Both the position numbers and the translations under genes were made by a program. 64,000 bases of DNA from positions 30,352,930 to 30,416,929 of the forward strand of contig CM046343.1 of assembly GCA_025403435.1 (NCBI GenBank). Reading direction: 5' to 3'. Below the pieces are notes generated by a model that made no database searches, had not been told where the DNA came from, and worked only from the letters and a program-made list of their open reading frames with translations. Source of the stretch: Artocarpus heterophyllus. Lineage: Eukaryota > Streptophyta > Magnoliopsida > Rosales > Moraceae. This document shows, piece after piece, positions 1 through 11,421 of this stretch (position 1 is the first letter of the stretch; each line of letters opens with the position of its first letter).

Positions 1-1218
1 GAAATGTAACAATATTTAGTAAATAACCTATATAGATTACAATGAAATTTATTTTTATATAAGATGACATAGAGAAAAATACGAAACAGCAACAAGATAA
101 TGAAAAAGAAAAATAAAAGGAAATTGAGGAAAAATAAAGAAAAATAAAGAGATAAAATTCAAAATTTTAAAAAAACCCACACATAAAAGGCCAATTTATG
201 AAAGGAAAATTGAAAACAATGTTACATGAGAGCAAAAACCAATCAATTAATTTTGATTTTATTAACCTTAAAATTGCTGGCCATGGTTTCGAACTCATGC
301 GTACTTATGTGCAGAAGATCTCAAGTCTTTCCCCTTAACCTCTCGTGCAAACCAGCTGGTTTCTGTCGTTTAATCTGATTTGAAATCAAACACAAAAAGA
401 CTCCAGAATAGTTTCACAGCAAAGCCCCGCCAAATGATCAACTAAAAGTTCGGTGACACGCTCTAAAACTTGGCATTAGAAATCGGAAACGACGTGTTAA
501 TATGTAGCTCTAGCATGAGTTTGTACAGTATGAGCTAAAATCCGAATGGGGTTATCAAGCAACATTATCAAGCATCTACTATGGTTATAGGCATAATCTA
601 ACAATAAATCTACAACCGATCCCATCAAAAAAATGAAGAGGTAAAGTCTCCAATGCCCAATTTTTTTTTTTAATCTGATTTTAATCTCCACACTTAATTG
701 GGATTTTGACATCTATAGCTATCGCGTCAAGAACTTAGCACCCTAAACTTAAATAATACTTCTAATAAGTTGTGTTTTATTCCAACTTTCTTTGCAAACC
801 AAAGTTCACTACATTTCACTGTCCTTTTCCTCCCCTTTGCCATTTTAAATAGAGCTGAGCCACATATGTCTCTTACACAAATCAACGTACGAAAGAAGTG
901 AACAATTCCCTGTTCCTCGTAAATTTCATTGGGCAACATGCAGCAAGCAACAATTCAAAACAAATAAGATAAATCGTCAAAACAAAAATATTCTTGTTGA
1001 TTAATGGAGGGGTTGGAAGGGCGAATAAATAAAGATCTCAAAATTTAGAAACCAGTTGAGAATCTAATTGCTAAAACCGTTACAACAGGACACTTTTCTA
1101 GTCTGTCGCACAATTTCAAAAGAAACTGATAATTTGTTTCTTGTAAAAAATAAAGGAACTATATTCGTTTGTATTTACAGATGAAATTGACAAATATAGC
1201 AAGTTCAAAAAACCTTTC
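1..1218. other. AT-rich spacer, no gene
   Basis: No convincing coding region. Short open frames on the minus strand between 497 and 939 show no recognisable domain and no splice or codon support. The only structured item is a tRNA-Ser-like sequence at 275-356, listed separately. The right end is the 3' flank of the crooked-neck-like fragment. Confidence 0.6.
275..356 (-). pseudogene. tRNA-Ser(UGA)-like sequence, degenerate tRNA or SINE head
   Basis: Read on the minus strand, the 82 nt can form a 7 bp acceptor stem (GCTGGTT with GGCCAGC, two G-U pairs). It has a D-arm/A-box-like stretch, an anticodon loop CTTGAGA with TGA in the anticodon place, a long variable region, and a B-box-like GAGTTCGAAACC. 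The length fits class II tRNAs (Ser, Leu). The T stem is mismatched and the D stem is weak, so this is probably a dead tRNA copy or the head of a tRNA-derived SINE. Confidence 0.4.
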
Positions 1219-1842
1219 CTAATCCTCATCAGTAGAAACTTTTTGTTTCTTCCATTTGTAAGCAGCTTCCAATGTCTTGAGATTAGTTGTTTGAGTTTCC
1301 TCTGGAAACAGGTAATCTATGTACTCCTCGTACCTGTGAATTCAAGATTTTGTTTGTGAACACATGCAAAAGGACAAACAAAAATCTATCTACAAGGAAT
1401 AAAAGGATAAGCCGCATACCCAGCAGGACCGTCCTCCACTATTTGTCTCCTTTTCTTTAGCTTCTTTGGCAGCTTTGACTGCACGATGCTAACATCGCCC
1501 AGCTGACCGAAAGAAGCCTCCATGTTCAACCACTCTTCCAGCAGCATAGCCCTTTCTTCCTTCAGTTTAGGTGCTGATGTTCTCAAGTAGTTGACTGCTT
1601 TCTCAAAAACCCCTGATATATATGCAAATAACAAACCAAAAATAGTAGTTAGACTGGTTGATCAATTTTTAAGAAATGCGCAAATTGAGTATTGTTAACT
1701 CAACTTACTTCTTGCACGTTGAATGCAGAGTTTCTTTGTTTCACGGAGACGCTCTTCCCCATCCTCTTCTGCCACATCAGGATCACCGGTTTCCTCCATG
1801 GCTGAGGCCTCAAATTTTACATAGCTAAGTCACACCTTCAGG
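1219..1842 (-). pseudogene. CROOKED NECK-like pre-mRNA splicing factor, C-terminal exons (3' half of split pseudogene)
   Basis: Three exon pieces are read on the minus strand: 1842-1709 (remainder of the exon hit by the retrotransposon), 1612-1420 and 1333-1219, ending in TAG. The peptide contains CIQRARRVFEKA, ERAMLLEEWLN and EYIDYLFPEE, then a lysine-rich tail. This matches the last HAT (half-a-TPR) repeats and C-terminus of crooked neck/Clf1. That protein is a scaffold of the Prp19-associated (NineTeen) complex in the nuclear spliceosome. Introns are GT-AG and phases agree across the junctions. The gene is dead here: a retrotransposon sits directly upstream of base 1842, and just inside the remaining exon a TGA (plus-strand tca near 1830) stands where the family has the Trp of the VWIS motif. 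The gene lies in the same orientation as the inserted element. Only the C-terminal third of the ~700-residue family protein is present in the window, so a working copy should exist elsewhere. Confidence 0.88.
1838..1842. repeat. Target-site duplication (left), TCAGG
   Basis: The 5 bp TCAGG directly abuts the left LTR terminus (TGTTGG). It is repeated at 11422-11426 after the right LTR terminus (CCAACA). A 5 bp duplication is typical of Ty1/copia integrase. It shows that the two flanks were one continuous exon. Confidence 0.95.
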
Positions 1843-2217
1843 TGTTGGAATTAAAACATGAAACGCAGCGGAAGGAACGGATTGTTGACAAACAAAAATT
1901 TTCTGAAATTTTGTTTATCGAGAATAGATATATAATTTTAATTACAGAAAGCTTTAGGAATTTTTACTAACCTTTTGAAGACTATCAGGGTATCCTAGCT
2001 TTCCTCTTTGACACCACGATCTTCCAAACCAGGCCTCCACACCAATGAAAAGACGAGTGGGCGTCAAACTGCAAGAATGAATTTTCCTCACACTTTTCTG
2101 AATCTGCTATGTACTCAACACATGAGATAGCAGACATTTTTCTTTAGAGAAGAACTCTCAGTTTTTCTCTCTAAAAATTATGTGAATAAAAATTACTGAG
2201 ATAACTGTTATCTCTCT

Positions 2218-2226
2218 CTTTTTATA
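2218..2226 (-). promoter_or_regulatory. Putative LTR TATA box
   Basis: The minus strand reads TATAAAAAG, followed by a pyrimidine/purine-rich stretch and the conserved distal ~350 bp of the LTR. The right LTR has the same word at 9792-9800. The position is right for a U3 core promoter driving transcription toward the LTR 3' end. No transcript evidence. Confidence 0.5.
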
Positions 2227-2332
2227 ACTGAGCCATTAGTAATTTTACTTTCCCTTTTTTTGTTTCTTCTTTTTCCCGAATCACCCACATACACGGTTCA
2301 CACACACATGCATATGTATATATATATAAGTT

Positions 2333-2461
2333 ACCGTTAATAAAAAAGGACGCTTGCCTTTTTTCCCCTTTTTTTCTTTAATTTTATTTGACCGAATACC
2401 GTTAATAAAAAAGGACGCTTGCCTTTTTTCCCCTTTTTTATTTTATTTTATTTGACCGAAT
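2333..2461. repeat. 65 bp tandem duplication inside the LTR
   Basis: Two copies of a unit starting ACCGTTAATAAAAAAGGACG and ending TTTTATTTGACCGAAT lie head to tail at 2333-2397 and 2398-2461. They differ mainly in the length of the T run. The same duplication is in the right LTR (about 9909-10037), so it predates this insertion. Confidence 0.85.
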
Positions 2462-3856
2462 CAATGATTCGGTCATATATATATATATATATGTGTGTGT
2501 GTGGAAAGCGTGAAACTCAGTTTCACGTCTTTCCTTTTTTTTATAATATTATATTAATATATTATAAAATCTTATATATATATAAAAAGATTTGGTTCAA
2601 AACCATATATATATATATATATAAATCTCAATTCAAAAATAAATCACATTTATTTAAGAATAGATTTTAACAATAATCAATTAATTAACTAATGCTCAGT
2701 TAAATGTGATAACATTTATCACATTACATTATGTGTCACAGAGAACATTTTTCTGTGTCACGTTAATAATTCAAGTGTGAAAAAATTAATTCAGAATTCA
2801 AAAATTCTGAATTAAACATGTATAATTCATTCTATGCAAAAATCCAATATAGTGTTACAGATGTGGTATTGGGGACCTATGGACCTATAACCCAAGCTCC
2901 AATAAATTTGACATTTAATCAAACTCTTTAATTAATGTGCCAAATTTATTAGTTTCAGTGTTACTCCACTAAAAACCTGAAACTGAACTCTTGAGATTAT
3001 AGTGAAATTACTCAAAGAAAATTAGCGAGTAGTCCATTGATATAATCATTACATATAAGTCAGTCCTCCATAAATAGTTCATAATAAGAGTTAGGTTTAA
3101 TTTCCGTTCACCTCTCTTATTACATCTTTATCCTTGAGTTCCAATAATTCTCTAATGAACAATTAATTCATAATCTTATTATGAACGAGCGCTCTATTGT
3201 TCAAACCTTGAATTATCACTCAAGAGAACTATTTTTCTAGCTTCCATAGGGAAGGAATGGATTCCATATCTGTATAATATTATTCCCAGCCATTTATTAC
3301 TTTATGTTTCCAAGATGCTAAGTTATAATCTGTGCTTAGACAAATCTTACCATGCAAGTCAAAAAACATAATGTAATAAATAGGAGTCTAATAAATACTC
3401 AGGATTAAGACTGTCAAAAATATATGATCATCATAGTGATAAATTTGAATACTCTATTTGTAACGAATGATTATTAGAGATTCATAATTTATCTGGTCCA
3501 GTCCTATATAATCTCATTATATAAAGTACCTCCAATCCAATATCTCTACATTAATAGTCCGGATAATGACTATTTCATTTTAGATGAGATTGGACCGTAC
3601 CTGTAATTTTTAATTAAAGATCCCAAACTTTAATTAATTATTACGGACTATTTAGATTATTATCTATAAATTTTATCCATAAGCAAATAACACTTATATG
3701 CTAAATTTATAGTCACATAAATAATCATGGAATTTTCTTGATGTTTATAAATGTATTCATAATACATATAATCAACCAAAATAATAATAAATGTCATTTT
3801 ATTTATTTATTAACAATATGTACAATGTCACAGCTTTTAGGGCACCAAACCCAACA

Positions 3857-3868
3857 ATCTCCCACTTG
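3857..3868 (-). promoter_or_regulatory. Polypurine tract of the copia element
   Basis: The minus strand reads AGTGGGAGAT directly before the 3' LTR (base 3856), preceded by GGGCA. This is the standard place and composition for the plus-strand primer of LTR-element reverse transcription. Confidence 0.85.
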
Positions 3869-3870
3869 CC

Positions 3871-6800
3871 CTAAAACAGGTGAGACATGTCTCTAAGACC
3901 TAAGCCTTCCAAGTGTCCCTCAAAACTCTTTGCAGGTAACGTCTTGGTGAAAAGGTCGGCAAGGTTGTTTTCCGATGCTATCTTCACAACTTCCACATCG
4001 CCTCGATGCACTATCTCTCTAATCAAATGATATTTTCTTTCTATATGCTTTCCTCTTTTGTGGCTTCTAGGTTCTCTTGAATTTGCCACTGCACCACTGT
4101 TGTCACAATACAGTGTGAGTGGTTTATCCATGCCTGGAACTACTTCCAAATCATTTAAGAACTTACGGAGCCAAACAGCTTCTTTAGCTGCTTCACAAGC
4201 AGCCACATATTCTGCTTCCATAGTTGAATCAGCAATACAAGATTGTTTGATGCTTCTCCAAACTATGGCTCCACCACCAAAAGTAAACACTAATCCAGAC
4301 GTAGATTTACGTGTGTCTTTGTCTGATTGAAAATCAGAATCAGTGTATCCAATGGGAATCAAATTCTCACCAGAATAAACTAGCATATAGTTTCTCGTTC
4401 TCCTAAGATACTTGAGAATATGTTTAACCGCTACCCAATGATCTAATCTTGGGTTGGATTGATACCGACTGACTATACCCACCGCATAGCAAATGTCAGG
4501 TCTTGTACACAACATGGCATACATTAGACTTCCTACTGCAGATGCATAGGGTACCCGTCTCATTTTTTCTTCCTCTTGAGGTGTCTTAGGACACTGCTCT
4601 TTTGAAAGATAAACTCCATGACGTGTAGGCAAATTACCTTTCTTGGAGTTTTGCATCGAAAATCTAATAAGCACCTTATCGATATACGATGCCTGAGACA
4701 GTGCCAACAGTTTGTTCTTGCGATCTCTTATGAGTTGGATTCCAAGAACATAACTTGCTTCTCCTAAATCTTTCATTTGGAAATTGCTGGCGAGCCATTT
4801 CTTTACATCAGATAATACGCCTACATCATTCCCAATGAGTAGGATATCATCTACATAAAGAACCAAGAAGACCACCTTCTTATCTTTGATGTACTTGTAA
4901 ACACAAGGTTCATCAATATTTTGATCGAAACCATAAGATTTGATCGCTTCATCAAATCTCAAGTTCCAAGATCTTGAAGCTTGCTTGAGTCCATAGATGG
5001 ACCTCTGCAACTTGTAAACTTTTTGCTCTTGACCTTTGACTACAAACCCTTCTGGTTGCACCATATAGATGCTTTCCTCAAGATAGCCATTCAAAAAGGC
5101 AGTCTTGACATCCATTTGCCATATCTCATAATCAAGACAAGCAGCAATGGATAAAAGAATCCGAATGGATTTAAGCATAGCTACAGGCGAGAAAGTTTCT
5201 TCATAGTCAACTCCCTCCTTTTGGGTATAACCCTTTGCCACAAGCCTAGCTTTGAAAGTCTCAACTTTCTCATCCACTCCTCTTTTCTTCTTGTAAATCC
5301 ATTTGCACCCTATGGGTTTTATCCCTTCAGGTAGGTCTACAAGATCCCAGACTGAATTGGAGTACATGGACTCCATTTCAAGGTTCATAGCCTCCAGCCA
5401 TTTTTCCTTCTCAGAAACTTCCATTGCATCACGATATGTCAATGGATCATCTTCACCATTATCAAAGATAGCAACATTTGCTTCTCCAAGTTCCTTGTAG
5501 CGAGCAGGTGGTCTCACAACCCTCCCACTACGTCGAGGTGGTATGACATTCTGATAGGAAGATGTGGTCTCCTCATTTTGTCCTTCAACAACAGTTGTCG
5601 GTTGCGGTCTGATCTGATCAGAAAGTAACTCTTCAAGTACAATTTTGCTACGAGGTTTATAGTTTGTCATATAATCATTCTCGAGAAAAGTGGCATTTGT
5701 CGATACAAATACTTTCTTATCTTGTGGACTATAAAACAAACCTCCCCTCGTTCCCTTTGGGTATCCCACAAATAAGCATACTTCAGAACGTGGTTCCAAC
5801 TTCCCAGTCTTACCTTTCAGCACATGTGCTGGACACCCCCATATACGGATATGTCGCATACTAGGTTTGCGACCATTCTATAACTCTAGAGGTGTTTTTG
5901 AAATAGACTTAGATGGAATTATGTTTAGAAGATATACTGTAGTTTGTAGTGCATATCCCCAAAATGAAGTGGGTAATGATGAATAGCTAAGCATGAATCT
6001 CACCATATCAAGCAACGTTCTATTTCTTCTCTCTGCAACACCATTTTGTTGTGGTGTTCCAGGTGCGGTGAGTTGTGATAGAATACCATGTTCTATCATA
6101 TAATCCTTGAATTCAGTATCAAGGTATTCTCCTCCTCGATCAGATTGAAGACTCTTCACCGTCTTTCCTAATTGCTTTTCAGCTTCCGCTTGGAATTCTT
6201 TGAACTTTCCAAAAGTTTCAGATTTCCTTTGCATTAGGTATATGTAACCATACCTTGAATAATCGTCAATAAATGTGACGAAATATTCGTAACCACCACG
6301 GGCTTGTACATTCATTGGACCACAAACGTCTAAATGTATTAGCTCAAGTGGTTCCTTGGCCCTTTTGCCTTTTGCAGAGAAAGGCCTCTTAGTCATTTTA
6401 CCTTCAAGACAAGATTCACAAACTGGTAGAAAACTAACTTTTAGCTCTTTTAAAGGACCTTCCTTTACCAGTCTGTTAATTCTGTCAAGGTTGACATGAC
6501 CTAATCTAAGGTGCCATTGGTATGTTTCATTATTAGAAGAAATCTTTTGCTTCTTGGGTTTAGGTTGTTCAACTTTGAACATTTCGGTATTGAGCAGTGC
6601 TTTTTCGTTGGGCCTTAAGGTGTAAAGCCCATTTTTCAGATGCGCAGAACAAATATCCAAACCATTTCTAGAAATATTAACATAATTATTATTGAAAGAA
6701 ACATTAAACATTTGTTCAAACAACCTGGAAACAGAAATCAAATTTCTACGAAAACAAGGAATGTAATAAACATTGTCTAAAATTAAAAACTTATTTCTAA

Positions 6801-7080
6801 AATAAAGTTTAACAACCCCCATTGCTCTTGCCGAAACAACCTCTCTCGTTCCCACTCTCATCGTTTGTTCCCCGTCAGCAAGCTCCCTTGAAGAACTAAG
6901 CATCTGCAAAGAAGAACAAACATGGTTAGTTGCTCCTGAATCAATTATCCAAGGTGAAGTATCATCTTCAACTAAACAAGCTTCTAAAACGAGTAAATCC
7001 GATTTACCGTTGTTCTTCTTTTCTTTGAGATCCTGAAGATACTTCTTGCAGTTTCTCTTCCAGTGCTGCAGTGGAAACAT
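3871..7080 (-). pseudogene. Copia pol: protease, integrase, reverse transcriptase and RNase H, interrupted by one stop codon
   Basis: Two in-frame open segments on the minus strand, 7080-5878 and 5859-3871, are separated by a TAG at about 5878-5880. The first segment carries the aspartic protease motif ([12 protein letters not shown]), the GAG-pre-integrase zinc region (HLRLGHVN, then CESCLEGK), and the integrase core with Asp at HLDVCGP, Asp at QSDRGGEY and Glu in [11 protein letters not shown]. The second carries the reverse transcriptase (YGLKQA, and the catalytic YVDDILL) and copia RNase H ([23 protein letters not shown]). The TAG falls where relatives have a tryptophan after TPLEL, which suggests a single TGG to TAG change. 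All recognised catalytic residues remain. Confidence 0.93.
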
Positions 7081-7083
7081 TTT

Positions 7084-7849
7084 CCTTTAGGCTTCTTTTG
7101 GTTGGAGCTCTTTTTGTTGTTGTTGCTTTTGTTCTTCTTAGGTTGCCCTCCATTCTTAGACTTACCACTTCCTTCAGTCCCCTTCCTCTTCTTATTCTTT
7201 TGGGCAGAAGATGAAGGTTGAGCTTCTGCAACATTTGCCTCAGCTTCTTTAGTCTTTTCTTTGGAAATAGACTCGAAGGTTTGAAGCTCATTAAGCAACT
7301 CAATCATGTTATATTTCAGCTTGTTTATGAAATAGTTGCTTTTGAACTGAAGGAACGCAGGGGAGAGGGTTTCTAAAATCATCCCCACCTGTGTGGCTTC
7401 ATCTATCATAGCCCCGTTGACCTCGGCCTCATGGAGATAGTTAACCATGTTGAGAACATGTTCTCTGACCGAAATCCTGCCTTCATTTTTGCATTCATTA
7501 CAGCCTTAACGGCTTCGTGGCGTGCCTTTTCAGAAGGTTTACCAAACATGTCTTGCAGAGACTGCATTATCTCATAAGCGGTCTCCATGCTTTCGTACTT
7601 CATCCTAAGCACGTCAGACATCCCAGCCAAAAGAAAACAGCGGGCCTTGTTGTTTGCCTGAATCCAACGATCATATGCTTCATGTACATTACGAGGAGCA
7701 TTGGCAGCAGGCTCTGGAGGACATTCCTCCGTCAGGACAAACTTGTAACTTTCGTAAATTAGTACAATGTTCATGTTACTCTTCCACTTGACAAAATTAT
7801 CTCCGGTTAATTTTTCAGTTGAGAGAATGGCGATGATTGGATTAGGCAT
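7084..7849 (-). pseudogene. Copia gag, frameshifted, zinc knuckle damaged
   Basis: It starts at ATG 7849 on the minus strand with the copia gag signature (LTGDNFVKWKSNM near residue 15). The frame is lost near 7470, where a one-base deletion would explain why the continuation (LNMVNYLHEAEV onward) lies in another frame. It ends in a Lys/Asn-rich stretch leading to a CCHC knuckle that keeps C-X2-C and H-X4-C but lacks the spacer between them. An apparent ~10 bp deletion there also shifts the frame into pol. The capsid-like product is therefore truncated and unlikely to package RNA. Confidence 0.85.
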
Positions 7850-7879
7850 TGTTGCTGCAATAAATAAATAAAATAGCAT

Positions 7880-9401
7880 AAATTAAAATGGTTGCATAAA
7901 CATCATAAATATATGTTTTGGAATAGTAAACGTGATGCATGATGTATATGAAAAACACAGAAAATATTTTACTAATTCCACGATTATTCAATTTTAATAA
8001 ATAAAGTGCCGCCGTAGGGTAGGTCAAATTATTTATGAATTGAATTGAGACATTCTCAATTAATAAATATATTCAAAATATCTCATTTATTCTATATTTA
8101 TTAATAACCGTTTATTTTGGTCAAGATATAATTAACAATTTAATTATGTCTTTATTAGTGTAACCCACTATTTTAGATTTTAACAACTTAACTCAAAATT
8201 ATCGCTGTAGGGTAGGTCAATTTTGAAATACATTATAAAATTCTATCTCAAGGAAACCAACCTTGATATTGATTTAAATGGACACCCTCCGTAGGGAGGA
8301 CGAAATCAAAGCGTCGCGAGGCGCCACCTAAATCTTACGGTGTTGTACTAATAGTGGAGACCGCAGGTTATATTGTCATATTACCTTCTCCCACTCATTA
8401 TTTTAAAAGATGTGTTTTATTTTATAAAACATCATATGTTTCATAATTCTAGTAGATAAAAAATAATTTTTTAATTACTAGATTATATTATGTGTTAATA
8501 GAATCTCATTCTATTTACACTTAAATAAATTACCAGATTTTCTAAAAATCTAAATTTATTATGAATTGTCTAAGTTACCAAATATTAAACAATTTAAAAT
8601 TAGATAACTTAGAATTAATGTGAATTTTACCAAGTCTTAACTGTTAAAACTAAATTCACATTATTTGGTTGATTAATAAATTAAGATTCTATAAAACCAA
8701 CCCAATTAATTTAATCTCATTAAATTAATGCTAACACATATTAAATCATTTTATAAACTCCTTTATAAAAATAATATGCTAAGCGTATGCATGTCATGTT
8801 ACAATAACTATAAGTGGGCACTTTCCTAGATGACATGTTATCACAATCATCACATGAAAATAAAAATGAAAATAAACAATGAATTTTTGACCGGGTCCTT
8901 TTGGATAATTAAAATTACAACCCAAAAAATAAAAAATAAAAAATAAAATTACAGGGGTCTTCTTGTAATTTATACATAATTCCCTACTCCAATTTTGTAG
9001 TCTTCATCAAGTGGTTTATTGTGCAACAATTTGCTGGATTGCCTTCGAAATCTGATAGGCCCACAGTTCTCAACTAGGCCAAAAAATTCAATGGACATCT
9101 TTTTCTTCATCGCTCCACGTGTAGCAAGTGAAAGAGAGGAGAGAAGAAAAAATAATAATAATAAATTACAAAAAGCCTATACCCCTTTATGGGTTTATAC
9201 AGATTGATCTAATCAAACTGAAAATAAAATTATTAATCCAAAAGGACCATATAATTAACGACCAAAAATCCTTTCATTAAACAACCATTCATCTTATGAA
9301 TAAAAATTAACAAAGATGCAAAGTGCCCACAAACATGCATCAAAAACATGATATCATCCAAATAAAATCATGTTTAATTAAAATTATATATGCTATAACC
9401 C
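7880..9401 (-). other. Copia untranslated leader, ~1.5 kb
   Basis: Non-coding DNA between the primer-binding site and gag. It holds three copies of a motif around CGCCGTAGGGTAGGTCAA (8010-8030, 8203-8222, and a diverged one at 8287-8306). A palindrome AATTGAGA-cat-TCTCAATT lies at 8043-8061. No open frame of note. Such structured leaders can hold packaging or dimerisation signals in LTR elements, but that role is inferred only. Confidence 0.6.
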
Positions 9402-9413
9402 GCTCTGATGCCA
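9402..9413 (-). promoter_or_regulatory. Primer-binding site (initiator Met-tRNA type)
   Basis: The minus strand reads TGGCATCAGAGC starting two bases after the 5' LTR end. It differs by one base from the common plant copia primer-binding site TGGTATCAGAGC. Confidence 0.85.
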
Positions 9414-9415
9414 TT

Positions 9416-11421
9416 TGTTGGAATTAAAACATGAAACGCAGCGGAAGGAACGGATCGTTGACAAACAAAAATTTTCTGAAAACTTTGTTCATCGGGAATA
9501 GATATATAATTTTAATTACAGAAAGCTTTAAGAATTTTTACTAACCTTTTGAAGACTATCAGGGTATCCTAGCTTTCCTCTTTGACACCACGATCTTCCA
9601 AACCAGGCCTCCACACCAATGGAAAGACGAGTGGGCGTCAAACTGCAAGAATGAATTTTCCTCACACTTTTCTGAATCTGCTATGTACTCAACACATGAG
9701 ATAGCAGACATTTTTCTTTAGAGAAGAACTCTCAGTTTTTCTCTCTAAAAATTATGTGAATAAAAATTACTAAGATAACTGTTATCTCTCCCTTTTTATA
9801 ACTGAGCCATTAGTAATTTTACTTTCTTTTTTCTTTGTTTCTTCTTTTTTTTCGAATCACCCACATACACGGTTCACACACAGATGCATATGTATATATA
9901 TATAAGTTACCGTTAATAAAAAAGGATGCTTGCCTTTTTTCCTCCTTTTTTTTAATTATTTTATTTGACCGAATACCGTTAATAAAAAAGGACGCTTGCC
10001 TTTTTTTCCCTTTTTTTATATTTTATTTGACCGAATCAATGATTCGGTCATATATATATGTGTGTGTGGAAAGCGTGAAACTCAGTTTCACGTCTTTCCC
10101 TCTTTTTTTTATAATATTAATATTATAAAATCTTATATATATATAAAAAGATTTGGTTCAAAACCATATATATATATATATATATAAAAATCTCAATTCA
10201 AAAATAAATCACATTTATTTAAGAATAGATTTTAACAATAATCAATTAATTAACTAATGCTCAGTTAAATGTGATAACATTTATCACATTACATTATGTG
10301 TCACAGAGAACATTTTTCTGTGTCACGTTAATAATTCAAGTGTGAAAAAATTAATTCAGAATTCAAAAATTTTGAATTAAACATGTATAATTCATTCTAT
10401 GCAAAAATTCAATATAGTGTTACACATGTGGTATTGGGGACCTATGGACCTATAACCCAAGCTCCAATAAATTTGACATTTAATCAAACTCTTTAATTAA
10501 TGTGCCAAATTTATTAGTTTCAGTGTTACTCCACTAAAAACCTGAAACTGAACTCTTGAGATTATAGTGAAATTACTCAAAGAAAATTAGCGAGTAGTCC
10601 ATTGATATAATCATTACATATAAGTCAGTCCTCCATAAATAGTTCATAATAAGAGCTAGGTTTAATTTCCGTTCACCTCTCTTATTACATCTTTATCCTT
10701 GAGTTCCAATAATTCTCTAATGAACAATTAATTCATAATCTTATTATGAACGAGCGCTCTACTGTTCAAACCTTGAATTATCACTCAAGAGAACTATTTT
10801 TCTAGCTTCCATGGGGAAGGAATGGATTCCATATCTGTATAATATTATTCCCAGCCGTTTATTACTTTATGTTTCCAAGATGCTAAGTTATAATCTGTGC
10901 TTAGACAAATCTTACCATGCAAGTCAAAAAACATAATGTAATAAATAGGAGTATAATAAATACTCAGGATTAAGACTGTCAAAAATATATGATCATCATA
11001 GTGATAAATTTGAATACTCTATTTGTAACGAATGATTATTAGAGATTCATAATTTATCTGGTCCAGTCCTATATAATCTCATTATATAAAGTACCTCCAA
11101 TCCAATATCTCTACATTAATAGTCCGGATAATGACTATTTCATTTTAGATGAGATTGGACCGTACCTGTAATTTTTAATTAAAGATCCCAAACTTTAATT
11201 AATTATTACGGACTATTTAGATTATTATCTATAAATTTTATCCCTAAGCAAATAACACTTATATGCTAAATTTATAGTCACATAAATAATCATGGAATTT
11301 TCTTGATGTTTATAAATGTATTCATAATACATATAATCAACCAAAATAATAATAAATGTCATTTTATTTATTTATTAACAATATGTACAATGTCACAGCT
11401 TTTAGGGCACCAAACCCAACA
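9416..11421 (-). repeat. 5' LTR of the copia element (2006 bp)
   Basis: Same termini and internal landmarks as 1843-3856: TATA word at 9792-9800, tandem duplication near 9909-10037, inverted repeats. Differences are scattered substitutions and changes in TA/T run lengths. One hairpin that is perfect in the other copy (2786-2815) has a single C-to-T change here. Confidence 0.95.

Larger units (their letters stand above)
1843..3856 (-). repeat. 3' LTR of the copia element (2014 bp)
   Basis: Begins TGTTGG and ends CCAACA; nearly identical to 9416-11421. At ~2 kb it is long for a copia LTR. It holds a TATA box on the minus strand (2218-2226), a 65 bp tandem duplication (2333-2461), TA and TG runs, and a row of perfect inverted repeats (2453-2475, 2509-2527, 2786-2815). 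If the TATA box is used, U3 would span roughly 3856 to 2190, and R plus U5 the last ~350 bp. Confidence 0.95.
1843..11421 (-). mobile_element. Ty1/copia LTR retrotransposon, 9579 bp, inserted in a crooked-neck exon
   Basis: The element runs from TGTTGG to CCAACA, with LTRs at 1843-3856 and 9416-11421 and a perfect 5 bp target duplication. On the minus strand the order is: 5' LTR, primer-binding site (TGGCATCAGAGC, complementary to initiator Met-tRNA, one base off the usual TGGTATCAGAGC), a ~1.5 kb untranslated leader, gag, protease, integrase, reverse transcriptase, RNase H, polypurine tract, 3' LTR. Integrase before reverse transcriptase is the copia order. The LTR copies differ by only about one or two bases per hundred by eye, so the insertion is fairly young. 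Coding capacity is nevertheless broken in at least three places: a gag frameshift, a deletion in the zinc knuckle, and an in-frame TAG in pol. It therefore looks non-autonomous now. Confidence 0.96.

Noticed and set aside
2419..2670. Open frame inside the LTR, also near 9835-10187
   Set aside because: Tyr/Ile repeats from TA microsatellites; differs in length between the two LTR copies.
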